From an uncultured Eubacteriales bacterium (GTDB lineage Bacteria > Bacillota > Clostridia > Peptostreptococcales > Anaerovoracaceae), in assembly GCA_900545135.1 (NCBI GenBank), contig UQXL01000017.1, positions 1 through 55,164 of the forward strand: a stretch of 55,164 nt of DNA, written 5' to 3'. Under the pieces are notes generated by a model. It was not told the origin of the DNA. It made no database searches and saw only the letters and a program-made list of their open reading frames with translations. Shown here piece by piece: positions 7,839 to 15,612 of this stretch (positions are counted from its first letter, which is position 1; the number at the start of each line of letters is the position of its first letter). Position numbers and translations under genes: made by a program.

Positions 7839-9323
7839 TTAAATTGTAGCTTGAATTTTAGCTTTGTTCATCGCGCGTTTTTTACCGTACCATACGATAG
7901 CTGCCACATAAGCTATGGCTGCAACCACGCCGATGATATAAGCGCCTGTCCAAGGAATGTTGAAGCCTATCTTGGCATTGGCGATATATGTCATGGTTAT
8001 GAAAGCATACCATGCGCCCGGTATGAGCGGCATCCATACGTATTTCGCACGGTTGTTCTCGAACATCCATATGGATATGCCGAGGAAAGCGAACAGTGAA
8101 AGAGTCTGGTTGGACCATGCGAAATAACGCCAGAGGATGTTGAAGCCCTCAGCATTGCTCTTTGCAAATACCAGTATTCCAGCAACGAGGGCAAAGATTA
8201 CTGCCGCGAGGCTCAATCTCTTAAACACATTGTTGGTGTCTATGTGCAGAGCGTCCGAAATCGCAAGGCGCAGCGAACGAAGCGCAGTATCTCCCGACGT
8301 GATAGGAAGAATGATAACGCCTACCAGCGCGATGATTCCGCCTACGTTTCCGAGGATATCCTTACAAATTACGCCTATTGTGCCTGTGGCCAGCGAGGCG
8401 TCCGCAGCCTGAAGTCCCAGGTTGTAAACTCCCATTGCTCCGGCTGCCCATACCATGGCGATGAAGCCCTCAAGCACCATCATGTTGAAGAAAGTGTTGC
8501 GGCCCTGGCGCTCGCTCTTCATGGTGCGGGAGTATATAGCAGTCTGAGTCGAATGGAAGCCGGACAGGATTCCGCAGGCGACCGTTATAAAGAATATCGG
8601 TATGAAGTGGTTTGCGTCAAAGTAATCGCCGTAGGCGAATACCGCTCCGTTCCAGTCATCCCAAATTTCCAGCAGCGGATAGTCCTTGACGAAGAGTCCG
8701 ACAAACACGCCAACAGCTGAGAACAGAAGAATCGCTCCGAATATAGGATATATTCTTCCGATGATTGCGTCTATCGGGAATACCGTCGCCACGAGATAAT
8801 AGAGGAATATAACTCCGTATATTACCCATGTCGATACCGACGTGGCCTTTCCGTCAAAGCCGAATACCTGAGTGGCTGCAATGTCTCCCGGTGTGTAGAT
8901 AAACACCGCGCCTACAAGGAGAAGCAGCAGGCTGCAAAACACCTGATATATTCCGTAAACTCCCTTGTTGCTGTATTTTCTCACCATCTCAGGCATTTGA
9001 GTTCCACCGTCTCTAAGACAAATCATTCCTGAAAAATAGTCGTGCATAGCTCCGCCGATGATGTTGCCTATAGGAATGGTTATGAACGCTATAGGTCCGA
9101 AAAGAATACCCTGAATAGGTCCAAGAATAGGACCTGTTCCCGCTATATTCAACAGATTAATCAAGCTGTTCTTCCACCCATTCATAGGAACGTAATCGAC
9201 GCCGTCCTGCTTGGTATAAGCAGGCGTTTTTCTGTCATCCGGTCCGAATACCTTTTCGCAGAACTTTCCGTAGAAAGCTGCTCCGACGAACAGGACCGCA
9301 AGACCGATAATAAATGTTATCAT
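7839..9323 (-). CDS. CstA-family carbon-starvation transporter
   Basis: Multi-pass membrane transporter of the CstA family, members of which import peptides or pyruvate when preferred carbon is short. The 494-residue protein has the family signatures LLNIAGTGPILGPIQG, IPIGNIIGGAMHDYFSGM and FHSTQTAIYSRTM, and hydrophobic segments throughout; it is the short form (E. coli CstA is about 700 residues). Consensus AAGGAGGT precedes the ATG. A good promoter (9403-9375) with an inverted repeat over its spacer and phased repeats upstream point to regulation, plausibly by the PucR protein encoded next to it. The substrate is not determinable here. Confidence 0.9.
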   Translation of the reverse strand: MITFIIGLAVLFVGAAFYGKFCEKVFGPDDRKTPAYTKQDGVDYVPMNGWKNSLINLLNIAGTGPILGPIQGILFGPIAFITIPIGNIIGGAMHDYFSGMICLRDGGTQMPEMVRKYSNKGVYGIYQVFCSLLLLLVGAVFIYTPGDIAATQVFGFDGKATSVSTWVIYGVIFLYYLVATVFPIDAIIGRIYPIFGAILLFSAVGVFVGLFVKDYPLLEIWDDWNGAVFAYGDYFDANHFIPIFFITVACGILSGFHSTQTAIYSRTMKSERQGRNTFFNMMVLEGFIAMVWAAGAMGVYNLGLQAADASLATGTIGVICKDILGNVGGIIALVGVIILPITSGDTALRSLRLAISDALHIDTNNVFKRLSLAAVIFALVAGILVFAKSNAEGFNILWRYFAWSNQTLSLFAFLGISIWMFENNRAKYVWMPLIPGAWYAFITMTYIANAKIGFNIPWTGAYIIGVVAAIAYVAAIVWYGKKRAMNKAKIQATI

Positions 9324-9374
9324 ATCTCTTACCTCCTTTTTCTCTTAGGGATTCAGTGAATTTATTTCCGATAT

Positions 9375-9403
9375 AATATACCAAAATTTTAGTGGTATGT
9401 AAA
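9375..9403 (-). promoter_or_regulatory. Predicted cstA-type promoter with operator-like repeat
   Basis: Minus strand: TTTACA at 9403-9398, 17 bases, TATATT at 9380-9375. The spacer is spanned by the inverted repeat ATACC-N11-GGTAT (9398-9378), so a dimeric repressor bound there would block RNA polymerase. Confidence 0.6.
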
Positions 9404-9430
9404 CATAATATTTCTTAAAAATTGCTTTTC

Positions 9431-9485
9431 CTGACATTTTTCTGCCATTTTTCTACCATTTTCCTGACATTTTTCTTGCCGTTTA
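9431..9485. repeat. Five tandem 11-bp repeats with phased A-tracts
   Basis: Units on the plus strand: CTGACATTTTT, CTGCCATTTTT, CTACCATTTTC, CTGACATTTTT, CTTGCCGTTTA. Each carries a T/A-tract, so tracts recur every 11 bp, close to one helical turn. The block starts about 28 bp upstream of the cstA-type -35 box and ends at the pucR stop codon. Confidence 0.85.
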
Positions 9486-10802
9486 CTTAATATTCGCGCC
9501 GCCGCGGCGAGGCTGGACGAAGCTTTCCTCATCCTGTCTGAAAACCGCCATGGCCGCCGAAAGCGTCACGCTGAACTGCTGCTTTGGGTCATCCAAATCG
9601 AGATTAAACGAATCCTTTATCTTATCGATCCTGTACAGCACCGTATTGCGGTGCATACATAACTCCTCGCAGGTTCTCTGAAGAGAGCGGTTATTGAGCA
9701 GGTAGCTTAGAAGCGTTCTGCAATAATCCGTTCCGTGTATGGCGTCGTGCCTGGCTATTGCGCTCACATTCGGCTGCATGAGAGACTCCGCTTCGCATAT
9801 CCTTGAAAGCAGAAGAACGTCGTGATAATCCTCCGCCCATGCCAATCGTTTTTTTCCGTCTCTGAGAATCCTCTCCATTACGCTCTGCGCGTCTGCGTAT
9901 CGCTTAGGCATATCGTACAGCTTGACGAACACATCTGATATTACCACCCTGAGCCGGTACTCCTCAATAAGCCTGTCAAAGTCTCTGTAATTATGTCTGC
10001 TATTCAGAAACAGTATGACCTGATTGTCATAGTAGAAAGGATGGGAGGCATAAAATACTCTCCTCAGCTCTCCTCGCAGGGAGTCCTCCATGAAGTTCAT
10101 GCTCCTGTATTCCTCCAAGCTGATTACGGCTATTCGCTCCGCCTCCAGCGACGCCAAAAAAGTGGACGACGCCTGTATCTGAAAATATGTCTCATCCTTG
10201 TACTCGCCGTCCAGGAGACGGCAAAGCACGTCCTCCGCGTCATTGGAAATCACTTGCCTGCGATGATATACGAATATCATCTGCTTTGCGATAAGGGCTT
10301 CTATCCACGGCAGGTCATTCTCCGCTCTGCGCTCCAGATCACCGCGTACATCTACGCATATCAGATATCCGAGCAAAACTCCGCCGTGCCTGAGCACGGA
10401 AAACCGCCGCCGATAAGAACTTCCTTCAATCCTAATATAGAAGCCTCCGCCTGAGACGAGCCGCTCTCTGCCGCCTGAGGCTCCGCCGCCTTTATTTGTT
10501 TCGCCTCTCGTTTCGCTTCCCTTTTCGCAGCTCTCATCGTCTGCACTGCTTTTGCTTTCACATCCGGAGCCGCCGTCCGTATGCTCTTTCATCATGGAGA
10601 TAAACTCATAAGTCATCTCCCTGCGGTTAATCGCGCTTGAAAAGACGGGATCCTCAAAGCCCGGAGGACAGGCGTGAGCCGCGACGCGAAAAGCGCTGTC
10701 TACCAGCATGACAGGACATTCAAAGGCTTCGCTCACGCCTCGGATTATCCGCTCCGTATCGTCGTATGCGAGAAAATCCAAAAAGATGGAATTCAAACTC
10801 AT
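9483..10802 (-). CDS. PucR-family transcriptional regulator
   Basis: Transcription factor of the PucR/CdaR type, in which an N-terminal sensory region controls a C-terminal helix-turn-helix. The 439-residue protein ends with the typical recognition module: YLLNNRSLQRTCEELCMHRN then TVLYRIDKIKDSFNLDL (about residues 366-402). The N-terminal 70 residues resemble the opening of PucR sensory domains (VMLVDSAFRVAAHACPPGFE). Residues about 74-118 are a low-complexity Gly/Ser/Glu/Lys insertion, unusual in the middle of the sensory part. The gene lies directly upstream of the cstA-type gene in the same orientation, suggesting it as target. No domain for a specific ligand is recognised. Confidence 0.85.
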   Translation of the reverse strand: MSLNSIFLDFLAYDDTERIIRGVSEAFECPVMLVDSAFRVAAHACPPGFEDPVFSSAINRREMTYEFISMMKEHTDGGSGCESKSSADDESCEKGSETRGETNKGGGASGGRERLVSGGGFYIRIEGSSYRRRFSVLRHGGVLLGYLICVDVRGDLERRAENDLPWIEALIAKQMIFVYHRRQVISNDAEDVLCRLLDGEYKDETYFQIQASSTFLASLEAERIAVISLEEYRSMNFMEDSLRGELRRVFYASHPFYYDNQVILFLNSRHNYRDFDRLIEEYRLRVVISDVFVKLYDMPKRYADAQSVMERILRDGKKRLAWAEDYHDVLLLSRICEAESLMQPNVSAIARHDAIHGTDYCRTLLSYLLNNRSLQRTCEELCMHRNTVLYRIDKIKDSFNLDLDDPKQQFSVTLSAAMAVFRQDEESFVQPRRGGANIK

Positions 10803-10863
10803 AGCTTACCCTAAATCCTTTCCAGTCCGTTCTTTGTGCCGAGAGCACAATTTATTTTTTTAA

Positions 10864-10892
10864 ATTATATCATCAATCCGGTGCAAAAACAA
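10864..10892 (-). promoter_or_regulatory. Predicted pucR promoter
   Basis: Minus strand: TTGTTT at 10892-10887, 17 bases, TATAAT at 10869-10864, about 60 bases before the PucR start. Confidence 0.55.
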
Positions 10893-10949
10893 CAGCCCAG
10901 TTCTATACTGTGAATTGTTCAAAGGGAAAGAATATATGAAAAGGAGACG

Positions 10950-11489
10950 ATGAAAATGAGTAAGAACGCAATCAGAATTTTAAGCGTGGTAGCAGGAGCT
11001 CTGCTCATCATCGCAGGAGCATATTGCCTGTTCCATCAAGAGGTTGCAGTTTTATCAGCAGGCTTCATTCTGGGACTGCTGCTTCTGACTTCGGGAATTG
11101 TGGAAATCGTGGCGTTTGCCAAGGGGCATACGATGCTGACAGGGGCGGGCTGGCTTTTGCTCGACGGCATCTTATCGGTTCTAATGTCGCTGTTCCTGCT
11201 GTTTGACGAAGCTTTCACGATGCTTTCGCTGCCGTTCCTGTTCACTTTTTGGCTGCTGTTTTCAGGCATTTCGCGCTTTGTCAATTCGTTTGACCTTAAA
11301 GCTTTCGGAATCCGCGGCTGGGGCTGGGTTACGGCGATGGGAGTTCTGCTTATCATAGCCGGCTTCATAGGCTTGATGGATCCTTGGGTAAGCTATTCGG
11401 CAATAGGGCTGACGCTGGGAATAGTTTTCATACTCGAGGGTATGGATTCCATCGTACACGGCTTTGTCTCTCCGTCAACGAGAGATTGA
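10950..11489 (+). CDS. HdeD/DUF308-like small membrane protein
   Basis: A 179-residue integral membrane protein with six hydrophobic helices arranged as three similar hairpins: VVAGALLIIAGAYCLF, FILGLLLLTSGIVEIVAF, GWLLLDGILSVLMSLFLLF, LLFSGISRFV, GVLLIIAGFIGLM and GIVFILEGMDSIVHGF. This is the HdeD/DUF308 pattern; E. coli HdeD is linked to acid stress, but function in Firmicutes is not established. The start is either ATG 10950 (AAGGAG 3 bases away) or ATG 10956 (9 bases away); I list the longer one. It precedes the Hsp20 gene in the same direction, which suggests a stress-related pair. Confidence 0.82.
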   Translation: MKMSKNAIRILSVVAGALLIIAGAYCLFHQEVAVLSAGFILGLLLLTSGIVEIVAFAKGHTMLTGAGWLLLDGILSVLMSLFLLFDEAFTMLSLPFLFTFWLLFSGISRFVNSFDLKAFGIRGWGWVTAMGVLLIIAGFIGLMDPWVSYSAIGLTLGIVFILEGMDSIVHGFVSPSTRD

Positions 11490-11568
11490 CAGCAAATCAA
11501 AAGGGGTAAGCAATAGATAAAATTAGACAATAAATAAAATTATATATAAACGAATGGAGGTATGTATC

Positions 11569-11997
11569 ATGTTACCTAGTATCTTTAGTGAAAACTTATT
11601 TGACGATTTCTTCGGAAAGGACTTGCTTGAAAGCCGCAGCGCGCTCTACGGAAAGCACGGAAAAAATCTGATGAAAACAGACGTTCAGGAGAAAGACGAT
11701 TGTTATCTGCTGGAGGTCGATCTACCCGGCTTTAAGAAAGACGAAATATCGGTGGACGTTGAAAACGGTTATCTGACCATCAGCGCCGCCAAGGGGCTGG
11801 ACAAGGAAAAGAAAGACAAGAAGGGCCGCTATATCCGTCAGGAGCGTTACGCAGGCTCGCTGTCCCGCTGCTTCTACATCGGAGATAAGAAGCCTGAGGA
11901 CGTCAAGGCAAAATACGAGGACGGTATCTTGACTGTTTCTTTCCCTAAAGAATCTCCTAAGGCTTTGCCTGATTCCAAGAAAGTTACCATCGAGTAG
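11569..11997 (+). CDS. Hsp20/alpha-crystallin small heat-shock protein
   Basis: ATP-independent holdase chaperone. The 142-residue protein has an N-terminal LPSIFSENLFDDFF segment, the alpha-crystallin domain from about residue 35 (MKTDVQEKDDCYLLEVDLPG, then FKKDEISVDVENGYLTISA), the GRYIRQERYAGSLSRCFYI strand region, and the A-x-x-x-x-G-[IV]-L motif (AKYEDGILTVSFPK). The start at 11569 is preferred because GGAGG lies 8 bases before it; the in-frame ATG at 11554 overlaps that ribosome binding site. No CIRCE-type operator was found upstream. A strong terminator follows. Confidence 0.95.
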   Translation: MLPSIFSENLFDDFFGKDLLESRSALYGKHGKNLMKTDVQEKDDCYLLEVDLPGFKKDEISVDVENGYLTISAAKGLDKEKKDKKGRYIRQERYAGSLSRCFYIGDKKPEDVKAKYEDGILTVSFPKESPKALPDSKKVTIE

Positions 11998-12030
11998 TCA
12001 GGCATTAAAGGTATGAGAACCGTCGTTAAA

Positions 12031-12073
12031 ATGCGGCATACAGTCGAAAACGGCTGTATGCCGCATGTTTTTT
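12031..12073 (+). terminator. Terminator of hsp20
   Basis: ATGCGGCATACAG-TCG pairs with CGGCTGTATGCCGCAT around an AAAA loop, followed by six T residues. Very stable. Confidence 0.9.
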
Positions 12074-12122
12074 ATGCTATAATATGTTTTTTTATACTGC
12101 AACATGTTTTTTATGTTACAAT
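12065..12122. repeat. Three 19-20 bp tandem repeats before the MoxR gene
   Basis: ATGTTTTTTATGCTATAAT (12065-12083), ATGTTTTTTTATACTGCAAC (12084-12103) and ATGTTTTTTATGTTACAAT (12104-12122). Copies 1 and 3 end in -10-like boxes (TATAAT, TACAAT) and copy 2 contains TATACT. The first copy overlaps the hsp20 terminator tail. The MoxR promoter should lie here. Confidence 0.75.
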
Positions 12123-12152
12123 ATGGATAAATAAACTTTCGGAGGACATTTG

Positions 12153-13094
12153 ATGCTAGACTTTTTGAGGGAGGAAAAGATCTCTCCCGAAATCATTCGC
12201 GGAATAGAGGATTTTCGCCGGATAAACGGCATGTCCGATAACACCGCTGCCGAAGAAATCAAACGGCCGAAACACCTCTACTACAGCAGAGAGGTTTGGG
12301 AGCAGGCGGCCGCAGCTCTTCTCTGCGGCGAAAATATAATGCTTGTAGGCTCCAAGGCTACGGGCAAGAACGTTTTGGCCGAGAATCTGGCGGCAGCTTT
12401 CGGACGTCCCGTTCAAAACGTTTCCTTTCATATAAATACGGACTCCACCTATATGATAGGAACAGATACATTTAAGGACGGCGAGGTTCGCTTCCGCCCC
12501 GGCCCAGTGTACATCTGCGCAGAGGAGGGCGGCTTCTGCATATTGGACGAAATAAACATGGCAAGAAACGAGGCTCTCGCCGTTCTCCACTCGATACTGG
12601 ATTTCAGGCGAACAGTACATATTCCGGGATACAGGGATTTTACCGTCAATCCGGCCTCGCGGTTTATAGCCACCATGAACTACGGATATGCGGGCACGAG
12701 AGAGCTGAACGAGGCCCTCGCCTCGCGTTTTGTCATCATACGTATGCCCGAGATTTCAGAGGACAACCTTAAACGGCTCATCGCAGGCGAATTTCCTCAG
12801 CTTAAAAGACGGTATGTGGAGGATTTTTCAGGGCTTTTCAAGGACATCAGCAAAAAAAGCCTGAGCGGAGAAATAACCTCCGCTTCAGTCGACCTGCGCG
12901 GCCTCCTAGACGCCATAAGGCTGATAACGGCCGGTCTGCCCGTATATTCGGCGCTGGACATGGGCATAACCAACAAGACCTTTGACCAATATGAACAGAC
13001 TCTCATAAGAGACATAATTTCGTCAAGAATATCCGCCTCGGCCACGCGCGAGGCCATGTTCGACAGCCGCCGGAGCTCCGACGCGCCGCAGTAA
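12153..13094 (+). CDS. MoxR/CbbQ-type AAA+ ATPase
   Basis: ATP-driven chaperone-like AAA+ protein that usually works with the VWA-domain protein encoded beside it to insert cofactors into or remodel a target protein. Visible motifs: Walker A GSKATGKN (about residues 87-94), Walker B FCILDEINMA, sensor 1 ATMNYGYAG, arginine-finger/second region ELNEALASRFVIIRMPE. It lacks a lid extension beyond about 313 residues, as in the CbbQ/NirQ group. ATG 12153 lies 7 bases after GGAGG; the TTG one codon upstream is less likely. The next gene follows after 23 bases. The client protein is not encoded nearby. Confidence 0.88.
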   Translation: MLDFLREEKISPEIIRGIEDFRRINGMSDNTAAEEIKRPKHLYYSREVWEQAAAALLCGENIMLVGSKATGKNVLAENLAAAFGRPVQNVSFHINTDSTYMIGTDTFKDGEVRFRPGPVYICAEEGGFCILDEINMARNEALAVLHSILDFRRTVHIPGYRDFTVNPASRFIATMNYGYAGTRELNEALASRFVIIRMPEISEDNLKRLIAGEFPQLKRRYVEDFSGLFKDISKKSLSGEITSASVDLRGLLDAIRLITAGLPVYSALDMGITNKTFDQYEQTLIRDIISSRISASATREAMFDSRRSSDAPQ

Positions 13095-13117
13095 AATCAA
13101 GGATCAGCGATAATCAA

Positions 13118-14893
13118 ATGAGCGACAATACCAGTTCCTCTCTTAAGAGGAGAATCTTCAACGTAATATGGACAGCCGCCGGCGAGTACGATTTTCAGCC
13201 TGAATTCACGGCTTTTTTTCCTGACGGCAGCCCTGACTTCTATATGAATTCAATAATCGGATATGCGCGCAAGTGGTACGACCGCGACATCATGGAACGC
13301 CTTTTCGACAGGCTGAAGCTTTCCGTGTTTCGCGAAACGCTTGACGGACTCCTCTGGATAGCCTTGGAAAATTCCACCTATGAGAGAGAGTCTGAGCTCC
13401 GTCCTCTGCTAAAGGAGCTCCGTATCAGGCATGCGGAGCAATTTTTGGCGTGTGAGAAAAAGCTTTCAAGGCAGCAGTGGATGGCTATGAACAGCTCTGT
13501 CCATGCGCTCCAGGCCGCCAAATGCCGCGAGCTGCTCGGACAGGAGCCGAGGCTTATCAGCTCCAAGGAAAGAAGCCTTTATGAGGAGCTTAAGTTCGGC
13601 GGCGATATGACCTCTGAGGACATTGAGACAGAGTCCTTGAGAATCTTCCGAAAATATTATCACCTTTCGCCCGCAGGTCTCGACGAGAGAAGCCTCCTGA
13701 CCGCGCTCGCCCGTATTCGCAACAGCTTAAGGCATTTAAGAAGCAGGCTTCCCCTCGGAGCGGTGAGAACAGAGGGCCTCGTATTCGGAAAGCCGTCGGA
13801 TACTGCCGTGGTCAGCTTCAGAAGCAGCTCCGCCCCGTCCTCACGAAAGCTCAAATCACCTCCCGGCGGAAAGGATCTCCTCTATATAGAAGAATGCTTC
13901 GGCTCGTCGCTTTTTTCCGCTGAGGAAGCAGAAAAGATAAACGACGCTCTGTGCACAGGGCCTCACAAAAATTGCAGGCTTCATTTCACCTCAGGCGCTC
14001 TGGGCATGGGAAGCCGCTCTAACGAGTTGAGCGACGCCGAGGCTCAGGCTGCAAGAAACAGAGAATACTACAGTAAGCACAGGCTTCTGTATCAGCGTAG
14101 CATTCTGCGCCTTGCGGAGCAGATACGCAATTCTCTGCTCGTTCATTCGCAGCCTCTGCCTGTTCTGAGCAAAAGCGGCATATTCAATCCTGCCTACGTA
14201 TGGCGCGCCACAGAGCTTTCGGATCCGCGCGTATTTATGGACGTTATCCGAGAGGAGCAGGCGGATTTTTCCGTCGATTTGCTGCTGGACGCCTCCGCCT
14301 CGCGCATAGAGGTGCAGGAGCTCATCGCCGCTCAGGCATACATCATAGCCGCCGCCCTCCGTATCTGCGGTATACCCATTCAGGTCAGCTCATTTATGAG
14401 CATAAGAGGGTTTACGGTGCTTCGCCGTTTTTGCGGCTACGAAAGCGCCTCTCCTGCCGCGTCAGGGGTCAACGGAGACAAAGGCCTGCGCCGTATTTTC
14501 GACTATTTCGCCGCGGGCTGGAACAGAGACGGTCTCGCTTTCCGAGGCATAGAAAAGCTTATGGAAAGCTCCGAAACCGACAGACATCTGCTTATAGTTC
14601 TGACAGACGCTTCGCCGAACGACGACAGAAAGCTGCCTCCAGACCCCTCCTTGGGCAGAATAATCAGTCTCGACTACTCGGGAAAGGCAGGCGTTGAAAA
14701 TACCGCCGAGGAGGTGCGCGCACTGCGAAAGAAAGACATTCAAGTCATGGCGATACTTAACGGCAGAGATGACGATACGAAAGCGGCGCGCAGCATATAC
14801 GGCAACGATTTCATACGAATAGAAAACATAAACCAGCTTTCCGCTGCGGCAGGAGGTCTTATCCGCAGCCGCATTGAAAGGATCAGGAGATAA
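13118..14893 (+). CDS. VWA-domain protein partnered with the MoxR ATPase
   Basis: A 591-residue cytoplasmic protein of the NorD/CobT/CbbO-like class that acts with a MoxR ATPase. The C-terminal von Willebrand A domain begins near residue 385 with the MIDAS motif D-x-S-x-S in VDLLLDASASR and continues with WNRDGLAFRG (a MIDAS Asp in NRDG) and LLIVLTDASPND (distal Asp). The long N-terminal part is helical and charged, with no domain I can name. No signal peptide. The start lacks a strong ribosome binding site (AAGGA 14 bases upstream), which fits coupling to the MoxR gene 23 bases before. Such pairs activate metalloenzymes in some bacteria; the target here is unknown. Confidence 0.85.
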   Translation: MSDNTSSSLKRRIFNVIWTAAGEYDFQPEFTAFFPDGSPDFYMNSIIGYARKWYDRDIMERLFDRLKLSVFRETLDGLLWIALENSTYERESELRPLLKELRIRHAEQFLACEKKLSRQQWMAMNSSVHALQAAKCRELLGQEPRLISSKERSLYEELKFGGDMTSEDIETESLRIFRKYYHLSPAGLDERSLLTALARIRNSLRHLRSRLPLGAVRTEGLVFGKPSDTAVVSFRSSSAPSSRKLKSPPGGKDLLYIEECFGSSLFSAEEAEKINDALCTGPHKNCRLHFTSGALGMGSRSNELSDAEAQAARNREYYSKHRLLYQRSILRLAEQIRNSLLVHSQPLPVLSKSGIFNPAYVWRATELSDPRVFMDVIREEQADFSVDLLLDASASRIEVQELIAAQAYIIAAALRICGIPIQVSSFMSIRGFTVLRRFCGYESASPAASGVNGDKGLRRIFDYFAAGWNRDGLAFRGIEKLMESSETDRHLLIVLTDASPNDDRKLPPDPSLGRIISLDYSGKAGVENTAEEVRALRKKDIQVMAILNGRDDDTKAARSIYGNDFIRIENINQLSAAAGGLIRSRIERIRR

Positions 14894-14930
14894 AAGCATA
14901 AGCTTATCGGGCAAAAATATATGGAAAAAA

Positions 14931-14960
14931 AGAGGGCTGTCTGCATAGGCCCTCTTTTCT
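14931..14960. terminator. Bidirectional terminator after the VWA gene
   Basis: AGAGGGC pairs with GCCCTCT across an 11-base loop, with TTTTCT after it on the plus strand and a long T-run on the minus strand (seven A before it on plus). Confidence 0.85.
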
Positions 14961-14987
14961 CTCCGTACATCGTATTCGGCTCTGAAT

Positions 14988-15347
14988 TTATTTGAGCATT
15001 TCTTCTTTTTTGTCCAAGATGTCCTTTACTATCAGGCAAGCCGGACAATCGCAGTATTTCGCGCCGCTGGCCTTTATCTCTCTTGCGTGAGAAACTATTC
15101 CCTCTGCCGTCTCGGCTCCGAAATATTCCTTTCCTGCGTCTGAGCCTGCAAAGCCTATAAGCTGATCTATAGGCATTATATCCTCTTCCAGCTCCTTGAT
15201 GTAGCTTTCCGTTTCAGCCCTTTCAGCCTCCGTTCCGAGAGCGCTCAGCCAGCGTTCCGCCGCCTCCTTGGTCTCGCTGCTGCAAGTAGGAGCCGCTATA
15301 AGCTCTCTCGTCTTTGCTTCCATTGCCTCTCTCAAACTGTTTTCCAT
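14988..15347 (-). CDS. Small conserved protein with a CDCPAC motif
   Basis: A 119-residue soluble, helical, acidic protein. Its one clear feature is CDCPAC near residues 99-104, followed by a helical tail, which could bind a metal or form a redox disulfide. An early Cys is also present (AAPTCSSETK). Similar short clostridial proteins are sometimes labelled as Hsp90-type chaperones in databases, as far as I recall, but nothing here resembles an Hsp90 domain, so I give no function. AGGxAGG precedes the ATG and a good promoter lies 60 bases upstream. It is a single-gene unit. Confidence 0.72.
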   Translation of the reverse strand: MENSLREAMEAKTRELIAAPTCSSETKEAAERWLSALGTEAERAETESYIKELEEDIMPIDQLIGFAGSDAGKEYFGAETAEGIVSHAREIKASGAKYCDCPACLIVKDILDKKEEMLK

Positions 15348-15383
15348 TTAATACACCTGCCTTTATCCTGTATAATTTTCTAT

Positions 15384-15412
15384 ATTTTAACATGACCAGC
15401 AGAAATACTCAA
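15384..15412 (-). promoter_or_regulatory. Predicted promoter of the CDCPAC protein gene
   Basis: Minus strand: TTGAGT at 15412-15407, 17 bases, TAAAAT at 15389-15384, with extended TG (TGT). Confidence 0.6.
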
Positions 15413-15479
15413 TATTAAAGGGAAAACTCAAATCAAAAAAAGGAGACTTAAATAAAAAAGTCGCGCCGGTTTTTTCAGC

Positions 15480-15542
15480 AAGGCAAAAGGGAGCTTCGGC
15501 AAGGTAAAAGAGAACTTCGGCAAGGCAAAAGGGAGCTTCCGC
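15480..15542. repeat. Three tandem 21-bp repeats
   Basis: AAGGCAAAAGGGAGCTTCGG+C, AAGGTAAAAGAGAACTTCGG+C and AAGGCAAAAGGGAGCTTCCG+C at 15480, 15501 and 15522. Read on the minus strand each contains an AGCTCCCTTTT-like terminator arm plus T-run. Confidence 0.9.
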
Positions 15543-15574
15543 TCCGCGGCTTCTGCCGCTTCTCACCAGCTCCC
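15527..15574 (-). terminator. Terminator of the wall-anchored protein gene
   Basis: Minus strand: GGGAGCT (15574-15568) pairs with AGCTCCC (15537-15531), enclosing a second hairpin GCGGC-AGAA-GCCGC, then TTTT. The 3' arm is the first of three tandem copies. Confidence 0.7.
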
Positions 15575-15612
15575 TCCTGCTTTTAACCATTTTGGTCAGT
15601 TCACCTTAATAA

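Noticed and set aside
9431..9485. CRISPR or coding repeat
   Set aside because: Units are 11 bp without spacers and lie outside any gene.
15387..15590. A 67-codon minus-strand frame with repeated FCLAE/FYLAE
   Set aside because: It is the translation of the 21-bp terminator repeats; no ribosome binding site and low complexity.
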